Shown: positions 23,827 to 31,385 of the stretch, one piece after another
How the letters are laid out: each line of letters begins with the position of its first letter
Position numbering within the stretch: position 1 is the stretch's first letter
Assembly: GCA_963805645.1 (NCBI GenBank)
Contig: CAWDVA010000004.1
Span: 124,001 to 188,000, forward strand
Length of the DNA stretch: 64,000 bases
Direction: 5' to 3'
From: CAVXEH01 sp963805645
GTDB lineage: Bacteria > Chloroflexota > Limnocylindria > QHBO01
The notes under the pieces: model-generated
What the model was told of the DNA's origin: nothing
Database searches by the model: none
What the model saw: the letters and a program-made list of their open reading frames with translations, nothing else
Position numbers and translations under genes: made by a program

Positions 23827-24530
23827 CCAGGCACGGACGCAAGTACACCGAGGCGGCCAGGCTCGTCGAGTCGGAGCGCCGCTATCCCATTGGGGAGGCG
23901 GCGGAGCTGCTGCCCAAGGTGTCCTTCACGAAGTTTGACTCCACCGTCGAGGCGCACCTGCGCCTGGGCGTGGATCCGCGCCATGCCGACCAGCTGGTGC
24001 GCGGCACGGTGGTCCTCCCGCATGGCACCGGTCGCCAGACCCGGGTGGTCGTCTTCGCCCAGGGTGAGAAGGCCCAGGAGGCGCTGCGGGCCGGGGCCGA
24101 CGAGGTCGGGGCCGACGACCTGGTGAAGCGCGTGGACGACGGCTGGTTCGAGTTCGACATCGCCATCGCCACCCCGGACATGATGGGCGCCGTGGGACGC
24201 CTGGGAAGGAAGCTCGGTCCGCGCGGGCTGATGCCCAACCCCAAGTCGGGCACGGTCACGTTCGACATCGAGCGCGCCGTGGGCGAGGTGAAGTCCGGCC
24301 GCGTCGAGTTCAAGGTCGATCGGGCCGGGATCGTCCACGTGCCGGTGGGCAAGGCCAGCTTCACGCCCGAGCAGCTCAGCGCCAACATCGCGGCCCTGGT
24401 GGACGCGGTGAACCGCGCCAAGCCGTCCGGCGCCAAGGGGACCTTCCTGCGCAGCCTGACCGTGGCACCCACCATGGGGCCCGGCGTGCGGGTCGATATC
24501 CCGTCGGCGCTGGCCGCGGCGATGCCCTAG
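23823..24530 (+). CDS. rplA: 50S ribosomal protein L1
   Basis: 235 residues, start overlapping rplK (ATGA). Signature blocks: VEAHLRLGVDPRHADQLVRG, PDMMGAVGRLGRKLGPRGLM, the conserved MPNPKSGTVT, and TFLRSLTVAPTMGPGVRVD. L1 forms the mobile stalk at the E site and in many bacteria represses its own operon. It is the last gene of the rpmG-nusG-rplK-rplA unit; a small convergent gene follows 22 nt later. Confidence 0.97.
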   Translation: MTRHGRKYTEAARLVESERRYPIGEAAELLPKVSFTKFDSTVEAHLRLGVDPRHADQLVRGTVVLPHGTGRQTRVVVFAQGEKAQEALRAGADEVGADDLVKRVDDGWFEFDIAIATPDMMGAVGRLGRKLGPRGLMPNPKSGTVTFDIERAVGEVKSGRVEFKVDRAGIVHVPVGKASFTPEQLSANIAALVDAVNRAKPSGAKGTFLRSLTVAPTMGPGVRVDIPSALAAAMP

Positions 24531-24552
24531 GCAGGACCGCCGGCCGGATCGC

Positions 24553-24771
24553 TCAGGAGGGGGGCTGGGGGCGGAGACCCCGGGCGAGGAGCAGTCCCCC
24601 AAGGAAGACGGCGACGATGGGCCAGACCAGGTCGCCATCGAGCTCGCCGAGATCGAACCCCAGGTCGTTTCGCAGGAAGTAGTAGCCGCCGACGAAGAGC
24701 AGCAGGGCCCCAAGCACGAGAGCGCCGGTGGCGGATGACCGCAGTCGGTTCACCTTGGTTGGCCTCCCCAT
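24553..24771 (-). CDS. Small two-helix membrane protein (LiaI/LiaF-like transmembrane repeat)
   Basis: 72 residues from ATG 24771-24769. Two hydrophobic helices joined by FLRNDLGFDLGELDGD and a WP pair, following the pattern G-x-L-L-x-x-G...N-x-L-G...WP-hhhh-hGGLLL, which resembles the small DUF5668/LiaI-LiaF-type membrane repeat. It is short and partly judged by pattern, so certainty is moderate. It lies on the opposite strand between rplA and the L10 leader. Upstream of its start, 24772-24929 holds nothing I can identify. Confidence 0.55.
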   Translation of the reverse strand: MGRPTKVNRLRSSATGALVLGALLLFVGGYYFLRNDLGFDLGELDGDLVWPIVAVFLGGLLLARGLRPQPPS

Positions 24772-24929
24772 GTTCGGCGACCGCAGACGGCGGTCGGATC
24801 GTGGCGAGGATCGGAGGACCCATCGCCCGCCGGAAGTGCCATTCGGCCTCCCGCCGACAGCCCGTCTGACGTTCGGCCGCCGGCTCCGCCAGTTGCCGCC
24901 CGGCCGGTGGTCGGGTACCATCGGCGACC

Positions 24930-25091
24930 GTAACCGAAGATCGGCCACAGACAGCGATGCGTTCCGGGTGAGAGCCCCGGACCAATTGCCGGCCCAGTGG
25001 AGGCCGGCGGCACGCCGAGGCATGCTGACGGGACAGGGGTCCCGGTCCGCTTCACGCGGTCCTGCAGCGCCATCGGCGCGCAGGGCCTTTT
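24930..25091 (+). ncRNA. Ribosomal protein L10 leader with attenuator
   Basis: The stretch before rplJ has the look of an L10 leader: several GC hairpins (for example GTTCCGGG...CCCCGGAC near 24960-24983), ending in a long stem. That stem is GGTCCTGC (25058-25065) with GCAGGGCC (25080-25087), enclosing GCGCC/GGCGC, followed by TTTT at 25088-25091: an intrinsic terminator 31 nt before the rplJ start. In the family, excess L10-L12 complex binds the leader and lowers expression of rplJL. The 5' boundary is approximate. Confidence 0.7.
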
Positions 25092-25121
25092 CATGTCCGG
25101 GAGGTGGACTCACCAAGACCG

Positions 25122-25661
25122 ATGCCGAATGAATCCAAGCGCCAGGCCGTCAGCGCTCTCGCGGAGATGCTCCGCGGGAACTCCGCCATGGCCGTGGCCG
25201 ACTACCGGGGCCTTTCGGTCTCGGACATGCAGGCCGTCCGCCGGTCCCTGCGGGCCAGCGGGGTGGAGCTGCACATCGCCAAGAACCGTCTGCTGAAGAT
25301 TGCCGCCGACGAGGTTGGCCTGGAGGAGCTCAAGCCGATGCTCACCGGGCCGACCGCCGTCGCGACCATCTCCGGAGATGAGATCACGCTCGCGAAGGCC
25401 CTGCGGGACGCGTTCCGGCCGTACCGGCACGTCACCCTGCGCGGTGGCCTGCTGGGGACACGTGCGATCGACGGAGCGGCCCTGGGCCAGCTGGCCTCCC
25501 TGCCGGGCCGGGAGGTCCTGCTCGCCAGGGTGGCGGGCGGGATGGCGGCACCCATTTCCGGGATGGCCGGCGTGCTCGCCGCAAACCTTCGCAACCTCGT
25601 CGGCGTGCTGAGCGCCGTTGCCGACCAGAAGCGACAAAGCGAGGGCGGCACCGCCGCCTGA
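25122..25661 (+). CDS. rplJ: 50S ribosomal protein L10
   Basis: About 179 residues from ATG 25122; GTG 25104 would add six residues but lies within the GGGAGGTGG ribosome-site sequence. Conserved parts are VADYRGLSVSDMQAVRRSL and HIAKNRLLKIA (N-terminal rRNA-binding domain), GGLLGTRAIDGAALGQLASL, and a C-terminal helix that binds L12 dimers. L10 is the base of the L12 stalk and the feedback regulator acting on the leader upstream. The usual partner rplL follows 22 nt downstream. Confidence 0.94.
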   Translation: MPNESKRQAVSALAEMLRGNSAMAVADYRGLSVSDMQAVRRSLRASGVELHIAKNRLLKIAADEVGLEELKPMLTGPTAVATISGDEITLAKALRDAFRPYRHVTLRGGLLGTRAIDGAALGQLASLPGREVLLARVAGGMAAPISGMAGVLAANLRNLVGVLSAVADQKRQSEGGTAA

Positions 25662-25683
25662 CGAGAAGGAGAACCGCAGAACC

Positions 25684-26079
25684 ATGGCAACCAAGTCCCT
25701 GAGCAAGGACGACATCCTGGAGGCCATCGACGGGATGACCGTCCTTGAGCTCTCCGAGCTGGTCAAGGCCTTCGAGGAGCGCTACGGCGTGTCCGCCGCC
25801 GCGCCCATGGCGGTCGCCGCCGCCGCACCGGCCGCGGGCGATGGAGCCGGCGCGGCCGTCGAGGAGAAGACCGAGTTCGACGCCGTCCTCACCGAGGTCG
25901 GGGCGAACAAGATCCTCGTGATCAAGGCCGTTCGCGAGCTGACCGGCCTGGGCCTCAAGGAGGCAAAGGACCTCGTGGACGCGGCGCCCAAGCCCGTCAA
26001 GGAGGCCGTCACCAAGGAAGAGGCCGAGCAGGTCAAGGAGAAGCTCTCCGAGGCCGGCGCGACGGTCGAGATCAAGTAG
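25684..26079 (+). CDS. rplL: 50S ribosomal protein L7/L12
   Basis: 131 residues from ATG 25684 (AGAAGGAGAA in front). The N-terminal dimerisation domain has LSKDDILEAIDGMTVLELSE, followed by an Ala-rich hinge (about 45-60). The C-terminal factor-binding domain is almost invariant: FDAVLTEVGANKILVIKAVR and LGLKEAKDLVDAAPKPVKE. It recruits EF-G, EF-Tu and other GTPases to the ribosome. A hairpin terminator follows. Confidence 0.97.
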   Translation: MATKSLSKDDILEAIDGMTVLELSELVKAFEERYGVSAAAPMAVAAAAPAAGDGAGAAVEEKTEFDAVLTEVGANKILVIKAVRELTGLGLKEAKDLVDAAPKPVKEAVTKEEAEQVKEKLSEAGATVEIK

Positions 26080-26101
26080 CCGCGGCACGCCACGCGACAC
26101 G

Positions 26102-26129
26102 GGGGCCGGTCCCGGATGGGGCCGGCCCC
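26102..26129 (+). terminator. Hairpin terminator after rplL
   Basis: GGGGCCGG (26102-26109) pairs with CCGGCCCC (26122-26129) over a 12-nt loop. There is no long T-run. rpoB does not follow rplL here, unlike in many bacteria; it lies 24 kb away. Confidence 0.62.
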
Positions 26130-26163
26130 TCGCCATGCGCGCCGGGTGGGCGATGATGGTGCG

Positions 26164-27060
26164 GTGAGCGCCCTGCGAATCCCCGAGGCCCTGGGCTGGT
26201 GGCGAGGTGAGCCGGGCGGCGCGGCGTGGCTCGACAGGCTGCCGTCCATCGTCGCAGGCCGCGTCCACGAGTGGGACCTCGTCCTGGACGAGCCGTTTCC
26301 CGGCGGCCACATCTCGCTCGTGATCCCGGGCCGTCGTCGGGACGGCAGGCGGGTCATCCTCAAGGTCAACTTCCCGGAGGACGAGTCCGAGCACGAGGCC
26401 GATGCCCTCCGCGCGTGGAACGGCGACGGAGCGGTTGGCATCCTCGCCGATGCGGCCGACGAGCGTGCGCTCCTCCTCGAGCGCCTCGATCCGGGCCGGC
26501 CGCTGTGGGACGAGCCGGATCTCGCGCGGGCCGATGAGATCGCGGCATCGGTCCTGCGGCGGTTGTGGCGCCCGGTTGGGCCGGACGCTCCCTTCCGCCG
26601 GCTCGCGGAGGTCGCAGCCCGCTGGCGGTTGGTCCTGCCCGAGCGCTGGGAGCGCCAGGGGCGGCTCTTCGAGCGTGAGCTCCTCGAGGAGGCGCTGGCG
26701 TGGATCGACCGGCTGGTTCCGTCCATGGAGGCGCCGGTGGTCGTCCACCAGGATTTCCACGGCGGCAACGTCCTGTGGGACGACCGGCGGGGCTGGCTGG
26801 CCATCGACCCCAAGCCGCTCGCCGGGGAGCCGGCGTTCGACACCGCCTCGCTGCTGCGCGATCGGAGCCAGGTCCTTGACGGCGAACGGGCGCCGGTCGG
26901 CGCCATGCGGATGCGCCTCGATCGGCTCGCGGACCTGCTGGGCCTGGATCGCGAGCGAATGCGGGGATGGGGGATCGTCCACGCCATCGCCTGGCTGGAT
27001 CCGGTGCAAGGGAAGGCCCAGCGGCACGCCGGCGTGGCCCGCTGCCTGGCCGAGGCCTGA
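26164..27060 (+). CDS. Aminoglycoside/hydroxyurea phosphotransferase family kinase (APH(6)-like)
   Basis: 298 residues from GTG 26164, the only plausible in-frame start. A kinase-like fold: the catalytic-loop motif VVHQDFHGGNVLW (His-x-Asp-x5-Asn) near residue 200, and the metal-binding WLAIDPKPLAGEPAFD after it. This pattern, with IDPKP and a preceding long acidic helix, is the APH_6_hur family that contains streptomycin 6-kinases and hydroxyurea kinase. Chromosomal members in environmental bacteria often have unknown substrates, so resistance should not be assumed. It is preceded by a GATGAT box 6 nt before the GTG, possibly a leaderless promoter, and converges with the next gene with no gap. 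Confidence 0.78.
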   Translation: MSALRIPEALGWWRGEPGGAAWLDRLPSIVAGRVHEWDLVLDEPFPGGHISLVIPGRRRDGRRVILKVNFPEDESEHEADALRAWNGDGAVGILADAADERALLLERLDPGRPLWDEPDLARADEIAASVLRRLWRPVGPDAPFRRLAEVAARWRLVLPERWERQGRLFERELLEEALAWIDRLVPSMEAPVVVHQDFHGGNVLWDDRRGWLAIDPKPLAGEPAFDTASLLRDRSQVLDGERAPVGAMRMRLDRLADLLGLDRERMRGWGIVHAIAWLDPVQGKAQRHAGVARCLAEA

Positions 27061-28572
27061 TCAGATCCGGCGCTTCACGCCTTCGGGACCGGGTTCGGGT
27101 ACCTCGTTCTTCAACCAGCCGATCGCCTGGCCGAGGGTGTTGCGCGCCTCGTGCAGGGCACCGGCCTGCACGGAGGTGATCACCACTCTCGGAACGACCG
27201 CGCCACGTGCGATCTGGAGCCGGACGGCGCGATCCGGCCAGGCACGCATGAACTCGTCCACCCGTGACTCCAGGGTCCGAGCGGTTGGGAGGCCAATGAC
27301 CAGGATCTCGTCGCCGCCGTCGCGGACGACGAGCGCGTCGGGGATGTGCTGGAGCGATTCTGCGTACAGGCGCAGCGCGCGATCGCCCGCCACCTGGCCG
27401 TGCTGCGTGTTGAACTTGCCGAACCCCGCAAGGTCGATGAACGCGAACTCCACGGGAAGCTGGGCCAGCTCGGGCAGGCCGCCCACCGACATGGCGATCT
27501 CGTCGAAGAAGGCGATCGTGGCCAGGCCGGTGAGCCGGTCCCGGACCGCCGGCGCCACCTGTGGCCAGCTGAACCGCCGGCGGAACGGTCCCGTGGCGCG
27601 CCGCATCCAGTCGACGATCGACGCGGTGAGCCACGGGACCTCCGGCCCGAGCGCCCGCCACCACCCGGCGGGCTCCTGCCGTCGCTCGAAGAAGAGGATG
27701 GTGGGCTGTGGGTCGAAGGTCGGATCGAGGGCGGTGAGCAGCTCCGCCGCCGCCAGCGTGGTGAGGACGTCGCGAGGCTGCGTCCCGTCCTGCCAGCCGC
27801 CATCGGGCCGGCGCATGGCCTTGATGAAGGCGTACAGGCCGGGCAGCACCCGGGGGTAGGTGCCCAGGCGCCAGAGGCCCAGCCCCAGGTGTGCTGAGGC
27901 GGAAGTGAGCGGCTCGCCGAAGAAGGGGAACCGGCGACCCTGCACGGCACCGGCTCGCACGGCGAGCCGGCCGTAGCGGTTGGCCAGCGCCTGCACCAGG
28001 TCGCGGAGGTGCGACAGGGCCAGCGGGTGGGCGGTCAGCTGCCAGATCGCGAACGTGTCGCGCCACGGATCGTCGGCGGCGATCCATTCCGCCACGTCAT
28101 CCTCGGCCACCGGGAGCGAGCGGCGAAGAAGCTGCACCGCCCGGCTCGCGAGCTGCTCATCCGGCGCCAGGGCGACCTCCGACCAGAGTTGCAGGTGCAG
28201 CGCCATGAGGGACGGCGCCATGATCCGGGCTGCGTACTGGGTCGCGTGGCTGGTGAGCCAGAATGCCTCCCGCGGGCGCCAGTTGACCCGCGGTCCCTCA
28301 TAGGCGAGATCCCCCGGGTCGGCCCGAAAGCCCAGGATCCACGGGTACCGCCGCCAGCTGTGGCGATCGGCGATCTGCTCGCGCCGGGACAGGTAGCTGA
28401 GCAGCGGCGCGACGGGGGCCGGGTTGCCGATGGCGCGCATCGCCAGCAGCGATGCCGCGAGCATGGGATCGGCGACGGCCATGGCGTCGCCGGCGTGCCG
28501 CGAGAGCGCGGATTCGGCACGCGCGATGATCGAGAGCGTCCCGCTGCCGACTGCCCCGCCTGGATCGAGCAC
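27061..28572 (-). CDS. Alpha/alpha-repeat (prenyltransferase/cyclase-like) domain fused to a GGDEF-like domain
   Basis: About 503 residues from GTG 28572-28570 with GAGGGGAG just upstream. The first 340 residues are helical with Trp-rich segments, including RPDGGWQDG near residues 252-262. This resembles the DGGW/QW motif of squalene-hopene cyclase and prenyltransferase-type alpha/alpha repeats. The last 160 are a GGDEF fold: LTGLATIAFFDEI, FIDLAGFGKFNTQHGQVAGD (in place of D-x-D-x-FK-x-xND-x-xGH-x-xGD), and RDGGDEILVIG at about 415-425, where the signature is GGDEI. The second Asp of the metal site and the GH pair are altered, so cyclase activity is doubtful. No membrane segment is seen. I know no described protein with this combination. 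Confidence 0.65.
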   Translation of the reverse strand: MLDPGGAVGSGTLSIIARAESALSRHAGDAMAVADPMLAASLLAMRAIGNPAPVAPLLSYLSRREQIADRHSWRRYPWILGFRADPGDLAYEGPRVNWRPREAFWLTSHATQYAARIMAPSLMALHLQLWSEVALAPDEQLASRAVQLLRRSLPVAEDDVAEWIAADDPWRDTFAIWQLTAHPLALSHLRDLVQALANRYGRLAVRAGAVQGRRFPFFGEPLTSASAHLGLGLWRLGTYPRVLPGLYAFIKAMRRPDGGWQDGTQPRDVLTTLAAAELLTALDPTFDPQPTILFFERRQEPAGWWRALGPEVPWLTASIVDWMRRATGPFRRRFSWPQVAPAVRDRLTGLATIAFFDEIAMSVGGLPELAQLPVEFAFIDLAGFGKFNTQHGQVAGDRALRLYAESLQHIPDALVVRDGGDEILVIGLPTARTLESRVDEFMRAWPDRAVRLQIARGAVVPRVVITSVQAGALHEARNTLGQAIGWLKNEVPEPGPEGVKRRI

Positions 28573-28743
28573 GGCTCCCCTCGTGTGGAACGGACGACCT
28601 CTTCTCCGGTGCCGCGCCAAGCGTCCCACTCCGCCGGGCGGTGGGCCATGGGCTGCTCGTACGGGGTGCCGGCTCGGACCGCGGCGCCGGCCGGTCGCCC
28701 GTCGGGCGCATGGTACGCAAGTACCGGGCGCCGTCCGGCAGGT

Positions 28744-28771
28744 ACCGGTCTGGCGGTCTGCCTAGACCGGT
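28744..28771 (-). terminator. Hairpin at the end of the malic enzyme gene
   Basis: ACCGGTCT (28744-28751) and AGACCGGT (28764-28771) are perfect arms; the loop can extend the stem by GGC/GCC. The stem contains the malic enzyme stop codon at 28762-28764. There is no T-run on the minus strand, so it may act as an mRNA 3' stabiliser rather than a terminator. The rest of the 189-nt gap to the GGDEF gene shows no gene. Confidence 0.5.
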
Positions 28772-30477
28772 TCGTAGGCGAGGTAGTCCGGATGCCAGAT
28801 GGCCTCGTCCAGCGCGGCCCCGATGGCCTCCTCGTCCATGACCCGCCCGTAGCCCGACTCGCCCAGGGTCTTGATGGTCTCCGCCGCGATGATCCGTGCC
28901 ACCGACCGCAGGTCCTTGATGGCCGGGTACAGGGCGCCGGCCGCCAGGCGGTCCTCCGGGGTGATGTTGGCGAGCGTGCGCGCGGCGGAGCGGAAGACCG
29001 CGTTGGGCAGCTGCGTCGCCTCACCCACGATGGCTCCCAGGCCCACGCCCGGGAAGATGAAGACGTTGTTCGCCTGCCCGATCTCCCGGATCTCCCCGTT
29101 GAACGCCACCGGCGCGAACGGCGAGCCGGTGGCGACCAGGGCCCTCCCGTCGGTCCAGGTGAGCAGCTGCTCCGGAGTGGCCTCCACCTTGGTGGTCGGG
29201 TTGGAGAGCGCGAGGACGATGGGGTGGTCGGTATGCGCCGCCATGGCGCGGATCGAGGCCTCGTCGAAGGAGCCTGCCACCGCCGTGGCACCGATGAGGA
29301 CCGTGGGCTGCACCGCCTCGACGACCTGCTCCAGGGCGAGCGGGCCGTCCCCGCTCAGCCCGAAGTGGGCCATGGACTCCGCGTCCATGGCCAGCGACGC
29401 CTTGTCGCGATCGACGCCGGCGCGCCCGGTGTAGATGAGCCCGTGCGAGTCGAGGACGGCGATCTTGCGTCCGATGTCGGGGGCCGGGACGCCGGCCGCC
29501 CGCAGCTCCGCCACGATCAGCTCGGCCATGCCCACGCCCGCGGCGCCGGCCCCCAGCAGCACGAAGCGCTGGTCGGCGATACTGCGCCCGAGATGCCGAA
29601 GGCCCGCGAGCACGCCGGCCAGGGCCACCGCGGCGGTGCCCTGGATGTCGTCGTTGAAGCACGGTGTGCGCCATCGGTATCGGCGCAGCAGGCTGAGCGC
29701 GGTGTGCTGCTTGAAGTCCTCCCACTGGATCACCGCGTTGGGGAAGACGCGCTGCACGGCAAGCACGAAGTCCTCGATCACCAGGTCGTAGGCCAGGCCG
29801 CGCAGCCGTGGATGGCGCCAGCCCACGTAGGCCGGATCCTCGAGCAGCTTGGGGTTGTCGGTGCCAACGTCCAGCGAGATCGGGAGCGTGGATGCGGGGT
29901 GGATGCCGGCCGCCGCGCTGTACAGCGCCAGCTTGCCGATGGGAATGCCCATGCCGCCCGCGCCCTGGTCGCCCAGGCCCAGGATCCGCTCGTTATCGGT
30001 CACCACGATGAGGCGGATGTCGCGGCGGCCCACGTTCTGCAGGATGCAGTCGATGTCGCGGTCATCCGGCGTGATCCAGATTCCGCGCGATCGGCGCAGG
30101 ATGTGGCTGAAGCGCTCGCAGGCCTGTCCCACGGTGGGCGTGTAGACGATGGGCAGGAACTCCTCGAGGTTCTCGATCAGCACGCGGTAGAAGAGCGTCT
30201 CGTTGCGGTCCTGGAGCGCTGCCAGGCCGATGTACTCCTCGAGCGGATCCCCCTTGGCGCGAAGGTGCTCGATCTCGAGCGAGACCTGCTCCTCGATGCT
30301 CTTGACATGCGGGGGCATGAGCCCGCGCAGCCCAAAGGTCTGGCGCTCCGCCTCGCTGAACGCCAGGTCCTTGTTGAGGAGCGGCTGGGCCAGGAGCGCC
30401 TGGCCGCGGAGCGCGACGGGTACCGGTCCCGAGCCGGTGATCAGCGCTCGCAAGACATCGGGAGACAACCCCTGCAT
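28762..30477 (-). CDS. maeA: NAD-dependent malic enzyme
   Basis: About 571 residues from ATG 30477-30475; GTG 30486 is an alternative three codons earlier and neither has a clear ribosome site. The size and motifs fit the large SfcA/MaeA class: PLLNKDLAFSEAERQ, NETLFYRVL, IVYTPTVGQACERFSHI (malic domain), GLGDQGAGGMGIPIGKLALY, CFNDDIQGTAAVALAG (metal binding) and the NAD-binding LLGAGAAGVGMAEL. It decarboxylates malate to pyruvate with reduction of NAD(P)+ in the cytosol. It appears monocistronic, with a promoter region that faces the sigma-factor operon. Confidence 0.92.
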   Translation of the reverse strand: MQGLSPDVLRALITGSGPVPVALRGQALLAQPLLNKDLAFSEAERQTFGLRGLMPPHVKSIEEQVSLEIEHLRAKGDPLEEYIGLAALQDRNETLFYRVLIENLEEFLPIVYTPTVGQACERFSHILRRSRGIWITPDDRDIDCILQNVGRRDIRLIVVTDNERILGLGDQGAGGMGIPIGKLALYSAAAGIHPASTLPISLDVGTDNPKLLEDPAYVGWRHPRLRGLAYDLVIEDFVLAVQRVFPNAVIQWEDFKQHTALSLLRRYRWRTPCFNDDIQGTAAVALAGVLAGLRHLGRSIADQRFVLLGAGAAGVGMAELIVAELRAAGVPAPDIGRKIAVLDSHGLIYTGRAGVDRDKASLAMDAESMAHFGLSGDGPLALEQVVEAVQPTVLIGATAVAGSFDEASIRAMAAHTDHPIVLALSNPTTKVEATPEQLLTWTDGRALVATGSPFAPVAFNGEIREIGQANNVFIFPGVGLGAIVGEATQLPNAVFRSAARTLANITPEDRLAAGALYPAIKDLRSVARIIAAETIKTLGESGYGRVMDEEAIGAALDEAIWHPDYLAYEPV

Positions 30478-30570
30478 GGGGGTCACTCTGGTTCGTGACA
30501 CCCGGGGAGAGTAGTGCCAAACCGCCCGGGGCGGCCCGCCAATCGGTCCCCCATGCGAGGCTGCGATCCG

Positions 30571-30764
30571 GTGTGCACCGTATGCACCCTGCGACCGACG
30601 CTGCCGCGTCCGTCGGTCAGGGCGTCCGCGGAGTGCACCGTGTGACCAGGGAGAGGGCATCGGATCGCGGTTGTGTGCATGGGGTGCACCAGTAAGGAGC
30701 GCCGGCGTCGGACCCAGGTCCGGCGACGTCGCTCCGACGGTCGTAGGGTGCGTGTGCCGCACCA
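30571..30764 (+). repeat. Cluster of GTGCACC motifs and inverted repeats between malic enzyme and the ECF operon
   Basis: The 305-nt gap 30478-30782 carries no gene. It contains GTGTGCACCGTATGCACC (30571-30588), GTGCACCGTGTGACC (30633-30647), TGTGCATGGGGTGCACC (30674-30690) and the hairpin GGTGCG/CGCACC (30748-30764). There is also a GACCGACG/CGTCGGTC hairpin (30593-30618) and a 19-bp imperfect palindrome with arms 30696-30714 and 30717-30735. Such repetition suggests binding sites for a regulator of one or both flanking divergent genes. Confidence 0.5.
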
Positions 30765-30782
30765 GCGCCGGCCCTCCGCCAA

Positions 30783-31385
30783 TTGCGGGATTACCATCGG
30801 GCGGCGAACCAAACCGGCCGCTGCGGTGTCCTACGGGGTGAAGGGGAGGGTCAGGCCCTGGACGATCTCGTGACGCGTGCTCGCCAAGGCGACTCCACCG
30901 CATTCGAGCAGCTGGCCATGCAGCACGTCACCAACCTGTACCGCATCGCGACCGCCATGGTGGGGGCGGCCGATGCGCGCGACGTGACCCAGGAGACCCT
31001 GGTCGCCGCCTGGCGCCAGCTTCCGCGCCTGCGCGACGATGCCCGCTTCGAGCCCTGGCTGCGCCAGATATGCGTCAACCGATGTCGCAACGAGCTGCGC
31101 CGTCGCGCCCGGCATCCCGAGACGAACAACCTGCTGGCTGAGGCCTTCGAGACCGATGGCGGCTCGTCCGCGGATCCCTCAGCGCTTGATCGGCGGCTGG
31201 CCGTCTCCGACGCCCTGGGCGTGCTGACGTCGGAGCAGCGTGCGGTGATCGTCCTCCACTACCTGGCGGACCTGCCCCTGCGCGAGGTGGCCGCCACGCT
31301 GGCGATCCCGGAGGGGACGGTGAAGTCACGCCTGAACAGCGCTCTGGTCGCGTTGCGCGCGGAGTTTCCGGAGGGAGTGGCGTGA
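30783..31385 (+). CDS. ECF-type RNA polymerase sigma factor
   Basis: 200 residues if started at TTG 30783. The start is uncertain: TACCAT at 30792-30797 looks like a -10, which would exclude it. GGGGAGGG at 30843-30850 would fit CTG 30858, and GTG 30870 is the next normal start; homology begins at about LDDLVTRARQGDSTAFEQL. Region 2 (LYRIATAMVGAADARDVTQETLVAAWRQL) and region 4 (LTSEQRAVIVLHYLADLPLREVAATL, then EGTVKSRLNSAL) are both complete, separated by a short linker. It directs RNA polymerase to alternative promoters. The membrane partner that overlaps its stop is the probable anti-sigma factor. Confidence 0.85.
   Translation: MRDYHRAANQTGRCGVLRGEGEGQALDDLVTRARQGDSTAFEQLAMQHVTNLYRIATAMVGAADARDVTQETLVAAWRQLPRLRDDARFEPWLRQICVNRCRNELRRRARHPETNNLLAEAFETDGGSSADPSALDRRLAVSDALGVLTSEQRAVIVLHYLADLPLREVAATLAIPEGTVKSRLNSALVALRAEFPEGVA

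Noticed and set aside
26164..27060. Calling the APH(6)-like kinase a streptomycin-resistance gene
   Set aside because: Family membership alone does not show the substrate, there is no mobile context, and chromosomal homologues often have other roles.
30858..30860. CTG 30858 as the definite start of the ECF sigma factor
   Set aside because: The ribosome-site spacing is good, but CTG starts are rare and the choice between TTG 30783, CTG 30858 and GTG 30870 cannot be settled from one sequence.
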